Origin: Rhodobacteraceae bacterium EhC02
GTDB taxonomy: Bacteria; Pseudomonadota; Alphaproteobacteria; Rhodobacterales; Rhodobacteraceae
Direction of reading: 5' to 3'
DNA length: 64,000 bases
NCBI GenBank assembly: GCA_001650895.1
Contig: LXYH01000024.1
Coordinates: 40,995 to 104,994 of the forward strand
The position numbers were made by a program, and so were the translations under genes. The first letter of the stretch is position 1. Each line of letters starts with the position of its first letter. Below are positions 27,115-34,966 of the stretch, piece by piece. Below the pieces are notes generated by a model. The model did not search any database. It was not told the DNA's origin and saw only the letters and a program-made list of their open reading frames with translations.

Positions 27115-28404
27115 ATGAACACCCGCCTGCGTGCGCTATTCTGCGACCATCTGTCGATCATGCGGGGCAAGTACTTGCCCGGCTCGAAGATCGGGGATGG
27201 ACACACCCGTTTTTGCCGGTCGAACTTCGGCGTGCATTACGACAAGGACCTGCTGAACTCACCGGGGTCCATGATGATGGAGGGGCTGCCGGACATGGAA
27301 CTGCACTGGCGCGGGGACGAGATCCGCGACAGTTGGGACCGGGCGACCAAGATCGTGGTGGGCGACCTTTACGACACCGACGGGGTGCCGTTGCCGATGT
27401 GCGGGCGCGGGGCGCTGAAACGGGCGGTGGCGGATTGGGGTAAGCTGGGGCTGACGCCCAAGGTAGGCATCGAGTTGGAGGCCTTTGCCATGGTGGCCGA
27501 CGATCAGGGCCGCTTGCGCCCCTATGACACGCCCGGCGCGCATGTTTACGGCACCGGGCCGTTCACCGATCCGCTGCGGTTCAACGATGCGATCTGGGAA
27601 AAGGCGGATGAGCTGGGCTTCAGCCTGGACCTGATCACGTCGGAATATGACAGCCCGCAGTTCGAATACACGCTGACCTTCGACGATGCGGTCAAGGCGG
27701 TGGATGATATCGTCCTGTTTCGCCTCATGGCGCGCGAGATCGCGCTGGAGCACGGCGTGGTGCTGACCTTCATGCCGAAACCCATCGCGGAAGCCGGGGG
27801 ATCGGGGATGCATGTCAACTTTTCCTTCATCGACGAGGCGGGCGGCAATGCGCTGTCCGATGGGCCGAAGGGCGGCCCCGATCACATGAACGCGCTGGCC
27901 CGCGGCTGTGTGGCGGGACTGTTGCAGCATCACAAGGGGCTGGCGGGGCTGATCGCGCCCACGGCCAATTCCTATCAGCGGCTGCAGCCCGGCAGCCTGT
28001 CGGGCCATCTGTGCAACTGGGGCGGGGATCATCGCAACGTGACCACCCGCATTTCCAGCGAGGGCGGCACAAAGGCACGGCTTGAACATCGGATGGCCGA
28101 TGCCTCGTCCAACCCTTACGTGGCCGTGGCCGCCGTGTTGCAGGCAGCACGGCTGGGCTTCGTGGGTGGTTATGACCTGCCCGCGATGGAAACCGGGGAC
28201 GGGTTCGAGAAGTGGGACGCCAAGGAGGCGACGGCACTGAACCTGAAGGGGGCGGTGGCCGATCTGAAGGCGGATACTGCGCTGACGCAGGCTGTCGGGT
28301 CGCTGCTGGTGGAAAACCACGTCTTCATGAAGGAACACGAGGTCAAGAAGACCCGCGACCTGGAAGGCGATGCGCTGCGCGATTTCTATATCTGGTTCGT
28401 GTGA
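27115..28404 (+). CDS. Glutamine-synthetase-like gamma-glutamyl-amine ligase
   Basis: A 429-residue member of the glutamine synthetase superfamily. Recognisable parts are GIELEAFAMV (metal-binding glutamates), SEYDSPQFEYTLTF, EAGGSGMHVNFSF (HxN ATP/glutamate site), APTANSYQRLQPGSLSG and RLEHRMADASSNPYVAVAA. The adenylylation loop of true GlnA is not obvious, and the set resembles enzymes joining glutamate to amines (PuuA, IpuC, GMAS, TdnQ types). ATG 27115 is preceded by AGGGAGAAAG; the frame stays open upstream into the P450 gene. It lies between the P450 and ferredoxin genes, which supports a catabolic role. Confidence 0.86.
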   Translation: MNTRLRALFCDHLSIMRGKYLPGSKIGDGHTRFCRSNFGVHYDKDLLNSPGSMMMEGLPDMELHWRGDEIRDSWDRATKIVVGDLYDTDGVPLPMCGRGALKRAVADWGKLGLTPKVGIELEAFAMVADDQGRLRPYDTPGAHVYGTGPFTDPLRFNDAIWEKADELGFSLDLITSEYDSPQFEYTLTFDDAVKAVDDIVLFRLMAREIALEHGVVLTFMPKPIAEAGGSGMHVNFSFIDEAGGNALSDGPKGGPDHMNALARGCVAGLLQHHKGLAGLIAPTANSYQRLQPGSLSGHLCNWGGDHRNVTTRISSEGGTKARLEHRMADASSNPYVAVAAVLQAARLGFVGGYDLPAMETGDGFEKWDAKEATALNLKGAVADLKADTALTQAVGSLLVENHVFMKEHEVKKTRDLEGDALRDFYIWFV

Positions 28405-28413
28405 GGGCTGATC

Positions 28414-28728
28414 ATGAAGGTGACCTGGATCTTGCCCGATGGGGCAGAGCTGACGGCGGATGTGGCCGAGGGGCTGTCGCTGATGGAGGCGGCGGTGGCG
28501 CGGAATGTGCCCGGTGTCGTGGGCGAATGCGGCGGTAACCTGAGTTGCGCAACCTGCCATGTGCAGGTGGCCGCGGATTGGGCCGACCGGGTTGGCGGGC
28601 CGGATGATTTCGAGGATGCGATGCTGGACACTGTCGAGGCAGCGCGGGGTGCGACCTCGCGGCTGTCCTGTCAGATCAGGGCGCATGCCGATCTGGACGG
28701 GTTGGTGTTGATCGTGCCCGTGGTCTGA
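28414..28728 (+). CDS. [2Fe-2S] ferredoxin, adrenodoxin type
   Basis: A 104-residue plant/vertebrate-type ferredoxin. The four cluster cysteines are C39, C45, C48 and C86 (C-X5-C-X2-C-X37-C), in GECGGNLSCATCHV and RLSCQI. This spacing is that of adrenodoxin/putidaredoxin-like proteins that deliver electrons to P450s. It starts 9 nt after the ligase gene, so it very likely serves the P450 at 25811. Confidence 0.93.
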   Translation: MKVTWILPDGAELTADVAEGLSLMEAAVARNVPGVVGECGGNLSCATCHVQVAADWADRVGGPDDFEDAMLDTVEAARGATSRLSCQIRAHADLDGLVLIVPVV

Positions 28729-28758
28729 GGCGCCGTGCGGGTGGCGCCGTTGCGTGAT

Positions 28759-28780
28759 GGATATTTAAGGCAAGAAGAAG
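28759..28780 (-). repeat. Intergenic repeat, copy 2
   Basis: Reverse-orientation copy of the element seen at 18869: GGATATTTAAGGCAAGAAG, with the core differing from the consensus only in the variable central positions. It lies between the ferredoxin stop and the convergent aminotransferase stop. Confidence 0.75.
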
Positions 28781-28816
28781 CAGGGGGCGGTATGCGCCCC
28801 CTCTCTCGTTGCGGGA

Positions 28817-30169
28817 TCACAGCGCCGCGAAGCCTTCGTCCAGTGCGGAGAGGATGATCTGCACGTCATCCGCTGTCAGGACCAGGGGCGGCGACATGAT
28901 GATGTTGGGACCCGAGACGCGGACCATGGCGCCGGCGCGGTAAGCGACCTCTTGCACGGTGCCGATGGTCTTCTTGTCGATGGGGGTTTTCCTGGCCCGG
29001 TCGCTGACCAGTTCCAGCGCGCACATGAGGCCGTGGCCACCGCGCACATCGCCGATGAGGTCGTATTTATCGGCCAGGGCTTGCAGGCCTTGGTAAAGCT
29101 GCGTGCCGCGCGCGGCGGCGTTCTCGGTCACGTTGAGGCGTTCCGTTTCGGCAAGGCAGGCGAGGGCCGCCGCGGCACCGACCGGGTGGCCGGAATAGGT
29201 GTAGCCATGGCCGATAGCGGCGGCGCCCGTGGTGTCGGATTCAAACACCTGCGCGACGTCTTCCGCGATCATCACGGCGCCGAAGGGGAAATAGCCGTTG
29301 GTGATGGCCTTGGCGGTGCACATGAAATCGGGCTGCACGCCCCAGTGGCGGCTGCCGGACCAGCTTCCGGTGCGACCGAAGGCGGTGATCACCTCGTCCG
29401 CGATCAGCAGGATGCCGTGGCGGGTGCAGATGTCACGCACGCCAGGCATGAAGGTTTCGTGCGGGGGGATCACGCCGCCTGCGCCCAGGACCGGCTCCAT
29501 GATGAAGGCGGCGATGGTGTTTGCGCCCTGAAAGGCGATCTCATCCTCTAGGGCTGCCAGACAGAGTTGCGCGAGTTTGGCGGGATCGGATTCGTTGAAG
29601 GGGTTGCGGTAGGTATAGGGGGCGGGGATGTGGTGGCATCCGGCCAGAAGCGGTTCATAGGCCGTGCGGAAATTGGCGTTGCCATTCACGGAAGCCCCGC
29701 CGAAATGGGTGCCGTGGTAGCCTTTCTTGAGGCTGAGGAACTTGGTGCGCTGCCCCTGCCCCTTGATCTTGTGGTATTGGCGCGCCAGCCTGAGCGCGGT
29801 TTCGACCGAGTCCGATCCGCCCGAGGTGTAGAAGGCGCGGGTCAGCCCGTCGGGGGCGAAGAAGCGGCGCAATTCTTCCGAGAGTTCGATGACGGCATCG
29901 TTGGAGGTGCCGCGAAAGGTCGAGTAATAGGGCAGGCGATCAAGCTGTGCGGCGATGGCGGCCTTGATCGGGGCGCAGGAAAACCCGAGGTTCACGTTCC
30001 ACAGGCCACCCACGGCATCCACCACCTCGTGCCCGTCGACATCGGTGATGCGCACGCCCTGCGCGCCGGTGACGATGGTGGGCGGGTTGGCAAGGCTGTC
30101 GGCGGGATGGGCCATCGGATGCCACATCGACCGCGCGTTATGCTCTTTCAGGAAATTGCTGTCTTTCAT
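28817..30169 (-). CDS. Class III omega-aminotransferase
   Basis: PLP-dependent aminotransferase of 450 residues. It contains DAVGGLWNVNLGFS, YTSGGSDSVETALRLARQYH (phosphate-binding), LIADEVITAFGRTGSW (Asp that pairs with the PLP nitrogen) and TAKAITNGYFPFGAV with the PLP lysine. The family transfers terminal amino groups from omega-amino acids, amines or polyamines to pyruvate. It follows a HAD phosphatase and an IclR regulator on the same strand and converges on the P450/ferredoxin operon, so it may take part in the same amine catabolism. Confidence 0.9.
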   Translation of the reverse strand: MKDSNFLKEHNARSMWHPMAHPADSLANPPTIVTGAQGVRITDVDGHEVVDAVGGLWNVNLGFSCAPIKAAIAAQLDRLPYYSTFRGTSNDAVIELSEELRRFFAPDGLTRAFYTSGGSDSVETALRLARQYHKIKGQGQRTKFLSLKKGYHGTHFGGASVNGNANFRTAYEPLLAGCHHIPAPYTYRNPFNESDPAKLAQLCLAALEDEIAFQGANTIAAFIMEPVLGAGGVIPPHETFMPGVRDICTRHGILLIADEVITAFGRTGSWSGSRHWGVQPDFMCTAKAITNGYFPFGAVMIAEDVAQVFESDTTGAAAIGHGYTYSGHPVGAAAALACLAETERLNVTENAAARGTQLYQGLQALADKYDLIGDVRGGHGLMCALELVSDRARKTPIDKKTIGTVQEVAYRAGAMVRVSGPNIIMSPPLVLTADDVQIILSALDEGFAAL

Positions 30170-30173
30170 CGGA

Positions 30174-30836
30174 TCATCCTTTCGAAAGGCCCAGAAGGGT
30201 CAGGGCCCGGTCATAGCTACGGGCGGGTTGCGCCACGTCGAACTGCACGCATGGCAGGCCGACCGCCTGCGCGCCGGTGATGTTGCGCGCCTGGTCATCG
30301 ACAAAGACGCATGAGGCGGCGGGAAGGCCAAGCTGATCGAGGCAAAGGCGATAGGCGGCGGGGTCGGGTTTCAGAATACCCGTGTGGGTGGCGTCCACGA
30401 TTACCTCGAAATCCGCCAGAAACGGCAGTTTGTCGCGGAAATCGGTGCCGTAGAAGAGGTCAAGCTCATTGGACAGGATCGCAAGCCGGACACCCGCCGC
30501 GCGGGCCTTCGCGATGGCTTCGCGGAATTCGGGGCGGATCACGGCGTCGGGATCGGCGCCGCGCGCGGCGCGCACGAAGTCGGACATTTGCGTCCAGTTC
30601 CGCCCAGTGAGCATGGCCACCTCGGCAGTGCGCAAGCGCCAGTAGTCGCGCTCGGTGATGCGGTCGGCCTGCATGTCCTGCCAGAGCGGATCGCGGCCGG
30701 GATCGAAGGGGCCGCGCCATGTGAGGGTGCCGGGGGCAAGGCCAAGGGCCGCCTCGGTCAGGTCATGGGTTTCGAACATGGTGCGGGAGATGACGCCGCC
30801 GAAGTCAAGGATCAGCGCGCGATCGGGCATGGTCAT
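30174..30836 (-). CDS. HAD-superfamily hydrolase
   Basis: A 220-residue HAD hydrolase of the IA type. Motif I is LILDFGGVIS (nucleophile Asp with Gly in place of the second Asp, as in several sugar-phosphatase relatives). LAILSNELDLFYG is motif II, KPDPAAYRLCLDQL motif III, and VFVDDQARNITGA motif IV. It could be a phosphatase for an intermediate, but the substrate is not predictable. The start overlaps the IclR stop (ATGA), and it ends 4 nt before the aminotransferase ATG, so the three genes form an operon. Confidence 0.85.
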   Translation of the reverse strand: MTMPDRALILDFGGVISRTMFETHDLTEAALGLAPGTLTWRGPFDPGRDPLWQDMQADRITERDYWRLRTAEVAMLTGRNWTQMSDFVRAARGADPDAVIRPEFREAIAKARAAGVRLAILSNELDLFYGTDFRDKLPFLADFEVIVDATHTGILKPDPAAYRLCLDQLGLPAASCVFVDDQARNITGAQAVGLPCVQFDVAQPARSYDRALTLLGLSKG

Positions 30837-31615
30837 GCAGCGGCCCCCTTCGCGACAAAGCCTTCGGGGCAGAACCCGCCCAGCGCGCGGGTCAACCCGG
30901 TAGCATGCTGCCAGAGTTCGCGCCGGATCAGGGTCTTGAGTTCGGGTGTCATGCGCGCCACGGGGGCGGCCACGGCCATCGCACCGATGACGCGGGTCTG
31001 CGCATCGAACAGCGGCACGGCGTGGGAATGGACATCCTTTTCGAACCCGCCCACGGATTCGGCCAGACCCGTGTGGCGCACCCCGTCAAGCACGGCACGG
31101 ATCGCCACGGGATCGGTCAGCGTATCCTCGGTGCGTTTGTCGAGCGGCGCCGAAAGGATGCGGTCGATCATCTCGGGCGGGCTGAAGGCCAGGACGGCGA
31201 GGCCCGAACTGGTGGCGTGAAAGGCGAGGATCTGCGCATCCTCCATCGTGACGCGGGTACCGTGGCGCGGGCTGTAGGCATAGCTGAGCATGCTGAGGCG
31301 GTCGCCCTGCAGCAGGGACAGATGCGCGGTCTCATGCGTGGCGTCCGACAGCGATTGCAGCGCGCGGGCGGCCATGTCGCGCAGGGGCACGGCCGCTTCG
31401 CGCAGGGCGGCAAGGCGCAGGACAGCGGGACCAAGGCGGTATTCGCGGCCCGTGCCGGTCTGTTCGACGAATCCCCCATGCTGCAATTCGGACAGCAAGC
31501 GATAGGTGGTGGCCTTGTTCAGACCCGCCAGTCGCGCAAGATCGCTCAGGCCGATTTCAGGCCGGGCGCGGCTGAAATGATCCAGCAATGACAAGGCTTT
31601 GGCGACGGTTCCCAT
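30833..31615 (-). CDS. IclR-family transcriptional regulator
   Basis: A 260-residue regulator. Its N-terminal winged helix contains IGLSDLARLAGLNKATTYRLLSELQHGGFVEQ, followed by an effector-binding GAF-like domain with AHLSLLQGDRLSML and AMAVAAPVARMT. IclR proteins respond to small organic acids and bind inverted repeats. It heads the HAD/aminotransferase operon and diverges from tctC with a 158-bp gap containing repeated GAACC/GGTTC half-sites. It probably controls the TctCBA catabolic operon and itself. Confidence 0.9.
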   Translation of the reverse strand: MGTVAKALSLLDHFSRARPEIGLSDLARLAGLNKATTYRLLSELQHGGFVEQTGTGREYRLGPAVLRLAALREAAVPLRDMAARALQSLSDATHETAHLSLLQGDRLSMLSYAYSPRHGTRVTMEDAQILAFHATSSGLAVLAFSPPEMIDRILSAPLDKRTEDTLTDPVAIRAVLDGVRHTGLAESVGGFEKDVHSHAVPLFDAQTRVIGAMAVAAPVARMTPELKTLIRRELWQHATGLTRALGGFCPEGFVAKGAAA

Positions 31616-31690
31616 GTGTGGGGCTGCTCCGGTATGCGGCCAGTTGTTCGGGTATCCGCGATGGGGGACCCATTGGACTTGTTAAAATCG

Positions 31691-31751
31691 TTGACAGAAA
31701 CGCGGGCGCTCTGTCAATCTATTTTAGAACCAATGGTTCAAATAATGAACC
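31691..31751 (+). promoter_or_regulatory. IclR operator and promoter region before tctC
   Basis: A consensus -35 TTGACA lies at 31691-31696; no strong -10 was found, with CAATCT around 31715-31720 the best. Downstream is a perfect palindrome GAACCA-A-TGGTTC (31727-31739) with a third GAACC half-site at 31747-31751, all before the tctC start. The arrangement suits IclR binding, possibly to repress. Confidence 0.55.
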
Positions 31752-31773
31752 GACTAGAAACGGGGAGACTGAA

Positions 31774-32715
31774 ATGAAGACGAACTCGATCCTTGGCGGG
31801 GCGCTGACGCTGTGCATGGCCGCTGTCGGCAGCGCCGCATTGGCCGATTACCCTGAAAAGCCCGTGACATTCATCGTGCCCTTCCCGCCGGGCGACCTTG
31901 AAGATGTGCTGACGCGCATGATCGCGGATGACTTCCAGGCCGAATATGGCGTGGCGGCGGCTGTGGTGAACAAGCCCGGCGGCGGTGGTGGCCCCTTCCC
32001 CGGTGCCATCGACGTGGCGACAGCGCCTGCGGATGGCTATACGATCGGGTCCTTCGTGATCGGGGTGCCCGTGGTCGGCCACCAGATCGGCATTCCCGAA
32101 CTGACGCCCGAGAAGTTCGACCCGCTGGGCATTTTCCTGACCTATCCCTTCGTGATCGCGGTTGCGGGCGATGCACCCTATGACGACATGGCGGGGCTTG
32201 CGGCCTATGCCCAGTCGAACGAGCTGGCGCTGGGGCATTTCGGCAATGTGCTGACGCCGACGCAGGTAACCATGGCGCTGGCCAAGACGATGGGCTTCGA
32301 ATGGGGGTCGGACGCGGCCTTTGACGCGCTGGATTGCAACACGCTGGCCAGTGGAGATGCGGATGTGATCAACACCACGCTGCAACTGATCCTGCCCTGC
32401 CTGGACAGCGTGAAGGTGCTGGCCTCGATCACGGACGAGCGTATCCCGCTGGTGCCCGACGCGCCCACGGTGGGCGAGATCGAGCCCTCGCTTGATATCG
32501 CCCTGTGGAACGGCCTGTTCGTGACCAAGGACACGCCGCAAGACGTGCGCGACAAGATCATCGCGGTGGCGCAGAAAACCGTGATGAGCGAGCGCGCGCA
32601 GCAGGTGGCCAAGGATACCGGCGGTCTGGTCTACTGGCAGAACGCCGAAGACAGCGCCGCGCGCATCCAGGCGGATATCGCCAAGGTCGCCGCGATCGAG
32701 GCGATGCTGCAGTAA
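31774..32715 (+). CDS. TctC/Bug-family periplasmic solute-binding protein
   Basis: Extracytoplasmic binding protein of a tripartite tricarboxylate transporter, 313 residues. It has a signal peptide ending around residue 24 (LCMAAVGSAALA, then DYPEKPVTFIVPFPPGD), followed by the ligand-binding region with VVNKPGGGGGPF. Bug proteins bind carboxylates, amino acids or aromatic acids. ATG 31774 follows GGGGAG at 31762-31767. It is first in the operon tctC-tctB-tctA, whose downstream genes suggest the ligand. Confidence 0.9.
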   Translation: MKTNSILGGALTLCMAAVGSAALADYPEKPVTFIVPFPPGDLEDVLTRMIADDFQAEYGVAAAVVNKPGGGGGPFPGAIDVATAPADGYTIGSFVIGVPVVGHQIGIPELTPEKFDPLGIFLTYPFVIAVAGDAPYDDMAGLAAYAQSNELALGHFGNVLTPTQVTMALAKTMGFEWGSDAAFDALDCNTLASGDADVINTTLQLILPCLDSVKVLASITDERIPLVPDAPTVGEIEPSLDIALWNGLFVTKDTPQDVRDKIIAVAQKTVMSERAQQVAKDTGGLVYWQNAEDSAARIQADIAKVAAIEAMLQ

Positions 32716-32787
32716 TCCGGCAAGGGGGCGGCGCGGGGTGACACCCGCCCGCCCCATCCCAGCACAACCTGCAACCGACATGGGTGC

Positions 32788-33339
32788 ATGATGTCCGACG
32801 ATCCATTCCCGGCCAGCAAGGGGCCGCAGCGCGGGCAGATCCTGTTCGCGCTGGCCTTTGCAGGGTTCGCGATCTTCATCCTGTCCAACCTGGGAAACCA
32901 GACCACATGGGCACCGCGGACCAAGCTGTTCGCCCAGCCCGGTTTCTGGCCCGGCGTCGCGGGGGCCGGGATGGTCCTGTTCGGGCTGATGCATCTGCGC
33001 AGCCTGCGGCGCGGCAAGGGCCTGCGCCGTCCCTGGATCCGTCGCGAGGACCGGACCGAGGCGCGCATCTGGTTGCAACCGCTGGAATACACTGCCTGGT
33101 TCATGATCTACGTGCTGGCGGTGCCGCGTGTCGGCTATCTGCCCGCGACGATGGTTTTCGCCCCGGCCCTGACATGGCGGCTGGGGTATCGCAGCCCGCG
33201 CCTGCTGTGGGCCTCGGTGGCCTTTGCCGTGGCGGTGGTGCTAATCTTCAAGGGGTTTCTGGGGGTGAAGATCCCCGGCGGCGCCGTCTACGAAGTCCTG
33301 CCCGACGGCCTGCACGCCTTCGCGCTGCGCTACCTGTGA
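32788..33339 (+). CDS. TctB-family small transporter subunit
   Basis: A 183-residue membrane protein with the four-helix pattern of TctB: hydrophobic segments about residues 19-35, 51-68, 98-116 and 130-150. It starts 72 nt after tctC, with two adjacent ATGs at 32788 and 32791. The gene runs into tctA with a 7-nt gap. Its role is to support the large TctA subunit in the membrane. Confidence 0.85.
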   Translation: MMSDDPFPASKGPQRGQILFALAFAGFAIFILSNLGNQTTWAPRTKLFAQPGFWPGVAGAGMVLFGLMHLRSLRRGKGLRRPWIRREDRTEARIWLQPLEYTAWFMIYVLAVPRVGYLPATMVFAPALTWRLGYRSPRLLWASVAFAVAVVLIFKGFLGVKIPGGAVYEVLPDGLHAFALRYL

Positions 33340-33346
33340 GGCGGGC

Positions 33347-34966
33347 ATGGATCTGATTTTCGCAGGGCTTGAGGTTCTTTACCGCTGGGATGTGGCCCTG
33401 GCGCTGCTGGTGGGGTCCATCGGCGGGGTGATGATCGGGGCAGTTCCCGGCGTGGGGCCGGCGGTTGCCATCGCGATCCTGCTGCCGGCGACATTCTCGA
33501 TGGACCCGATTGTCGGGCTGACCCTGCTGCTGGGGATATACGGCAGTTCGATGTATGGCGGTGCGATCCCTGCGATCCTGATCAATACGCCGGGCACGGC
33601 GGTGAACGCGCTGACCACCTATGACGGCTATCCGATGACCCTGCGGGGCGAGGGGCGCAAGGCGATATCCATCGCCTATACGGCCAGTTTCATCGGGGCC
33701 ATCATCTCGATCATCTGTCTGATCAGCTTGGCACCGGTGCTGGCGAAGGTCGCGCCCATGTTCGGGGCGCGCGAGATTTTTCTGGCGGCCCTGCTGGGTC
33801 TGGTGCTGGTCGTGGTGTCCCATCGCGGGCAATCGGCGATTGCCGCGGCATTGGCCTGCCTGGGGATTTTCATCGGCACCATCGGGCTGGAGCCTGTGAA
33901 ATACACCAAGCGGTATACGTTCGATCAAAGCTGGCTGGCATCCGGCGTCGATCTGATCGTGGTCGTGTTGGGGCTTTACGCGATCAGCCAGGCCTTCACG
34001 CTGATGCAGGGGGATGACGTCAAGACCAAGCGCGTGCCCCTGGGCGGCGGCATGTTCCAGGGCCTGCGCGAGGTGGCGCGGCATCCACGTGTGACCGGCG
34101 TGTCATCTGGTTTTGGCGTGATGATGGGGATCATTCCGGGGGTGGGTGAATTCACCTCGCAATTTCTCGCATACACTTACGCGCAGAAGACATCGAAACG
34201 GCCCGATGATTTCGGCCATGGATCGGTCGAGGGGCTGATCGCGTCGGAAAGCGCCAACAACTCGGTTCCCGCCGCCGCGATGGTGCCGCTGCTGGCGCTG
34301 GGTATCCCCGGCGAAGAGCTGACGGCGATGATGCTGGCGGTGTTTTACGTGCATAACGTGGTGCCCGGTCCGGGGCTGTTCCAGAACCAGATGGATTTCG
34401 TCATGGCGATCTATCTGGCGCTGCTGTTCCTGAACATCCTTGTGATGGTGTTTTTGCTGTTTTCCACCAATGCGCTGATGATGGTGGCGCGGTTGCCGAA
34501 CCGGTTTCTGGGGGTTGGCATCCTGACGCTGTCTTTCGTGGGGATCTATTCGTTGCGCAACTCGGCCACCGATTGCCTGATGGCGGCGGCCTTCGGGTTG
34601 TTCGGGTTCATCCTGAAACGCCTGAGCCTGCCCATCGTGCCGATCATCATGGGCATCGTTCTGGGCGGCATCATGGAGGCCAAGCTGCGCATCGCCATGG
34701 CGCGGGTGAAAACGCCCTTCGACTTCATCGACCGGCCCATCGCGATGGCGCTGTTCATCTTCATCATCCTGATCATCGCATTCCAGATCCGTGGCGCGGT
34801 GATCCAAGCCAGACGCCGCAAGGAGGCCCAATGGTCGACCAGACCCGCATCGAGACGCTTCGGAATGTTGTTGTCCCACCGCAAGGACTTCTTGTTGACG
34901 GAACGTGGCAAGAGGCTGAGGGCGGAACGCTCGATGTTGTCTCGCCCATCGACGGACAAGGACTGA
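33347..34966 (+). CDS. TctA-family large transporter subunit, with long overlap into the next gene
   Basis: Large permease of the tripartite tricarboxylate transporter family. It begins GLEVLYRWDVALALLVGSI and carries the TctA motifs ILINTPGTAVNALTTYDGYP and MMGIIPGVGEFTSQF. Many transmembrane helices run to about residue 485. The last 46 residues after RRRKE are hydrophilic, lie entirely within the aldehyde dehydrogenase reading region (136-nt overlap, different frame), and look unlike a TctA end. The natural stop may have been lost or shifted. TctA proteins are commonly near 500 residues, against 539 here. Confidence 0.88.
   Translation: MDLIFAGLEVLYRWDVALALLVGSIGGVMIGAVPGVGPAVAIAILLPATFSMDPIVGLTLLLGIYGSSMYGGAIPAILINTPGTAVNALTTYDGYPMTLRGEGRKAISIAYTASFIGAIISIICLISLAPVLAKVAPMFGAREIFLAALLGLVLVVVSHRGQSAIAAALACLGIFIGTIGLEPVKYTKRYTFDQSWLASGVDLIVVVLGLYAISQAFTLMQGDDVKTKRVPLGGGMFQGLREVARHPRVTGVSSGFGVMMGIIPGVGEFTSQFLAYTYAQKTSKRPDDFGHGSVEGLIASESANNSVPAAAMVPLLALGIPGEELTAMMLAVFYVHNVVPGPGLFQNQMDFVMAIYLALLFLNILVMVFLLFSTNALMMVARLPNRFLGVGILTLSFVGIYSLRNSATDCLMAAAFGLFGFILKRLSLPIVPIIMGIVLGGIMEAKLRIAMARVKTPFDFIDRPIAMALFIFIILIIAFQIRGAVIQARRRKEAQWSTRPASRRFGMLLSHRKDFLLTERGKRLRAERSMLSRPSTDKD

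Noticed and set aside
26629..28404. Apparent fusion of a P450 fragment and a glutamine-synthetase-like protein
   Set aside because: The upstream part is an out-of-frame translation of the P450 gene; the true start is ATG 27115 with a ribosome-binding site.
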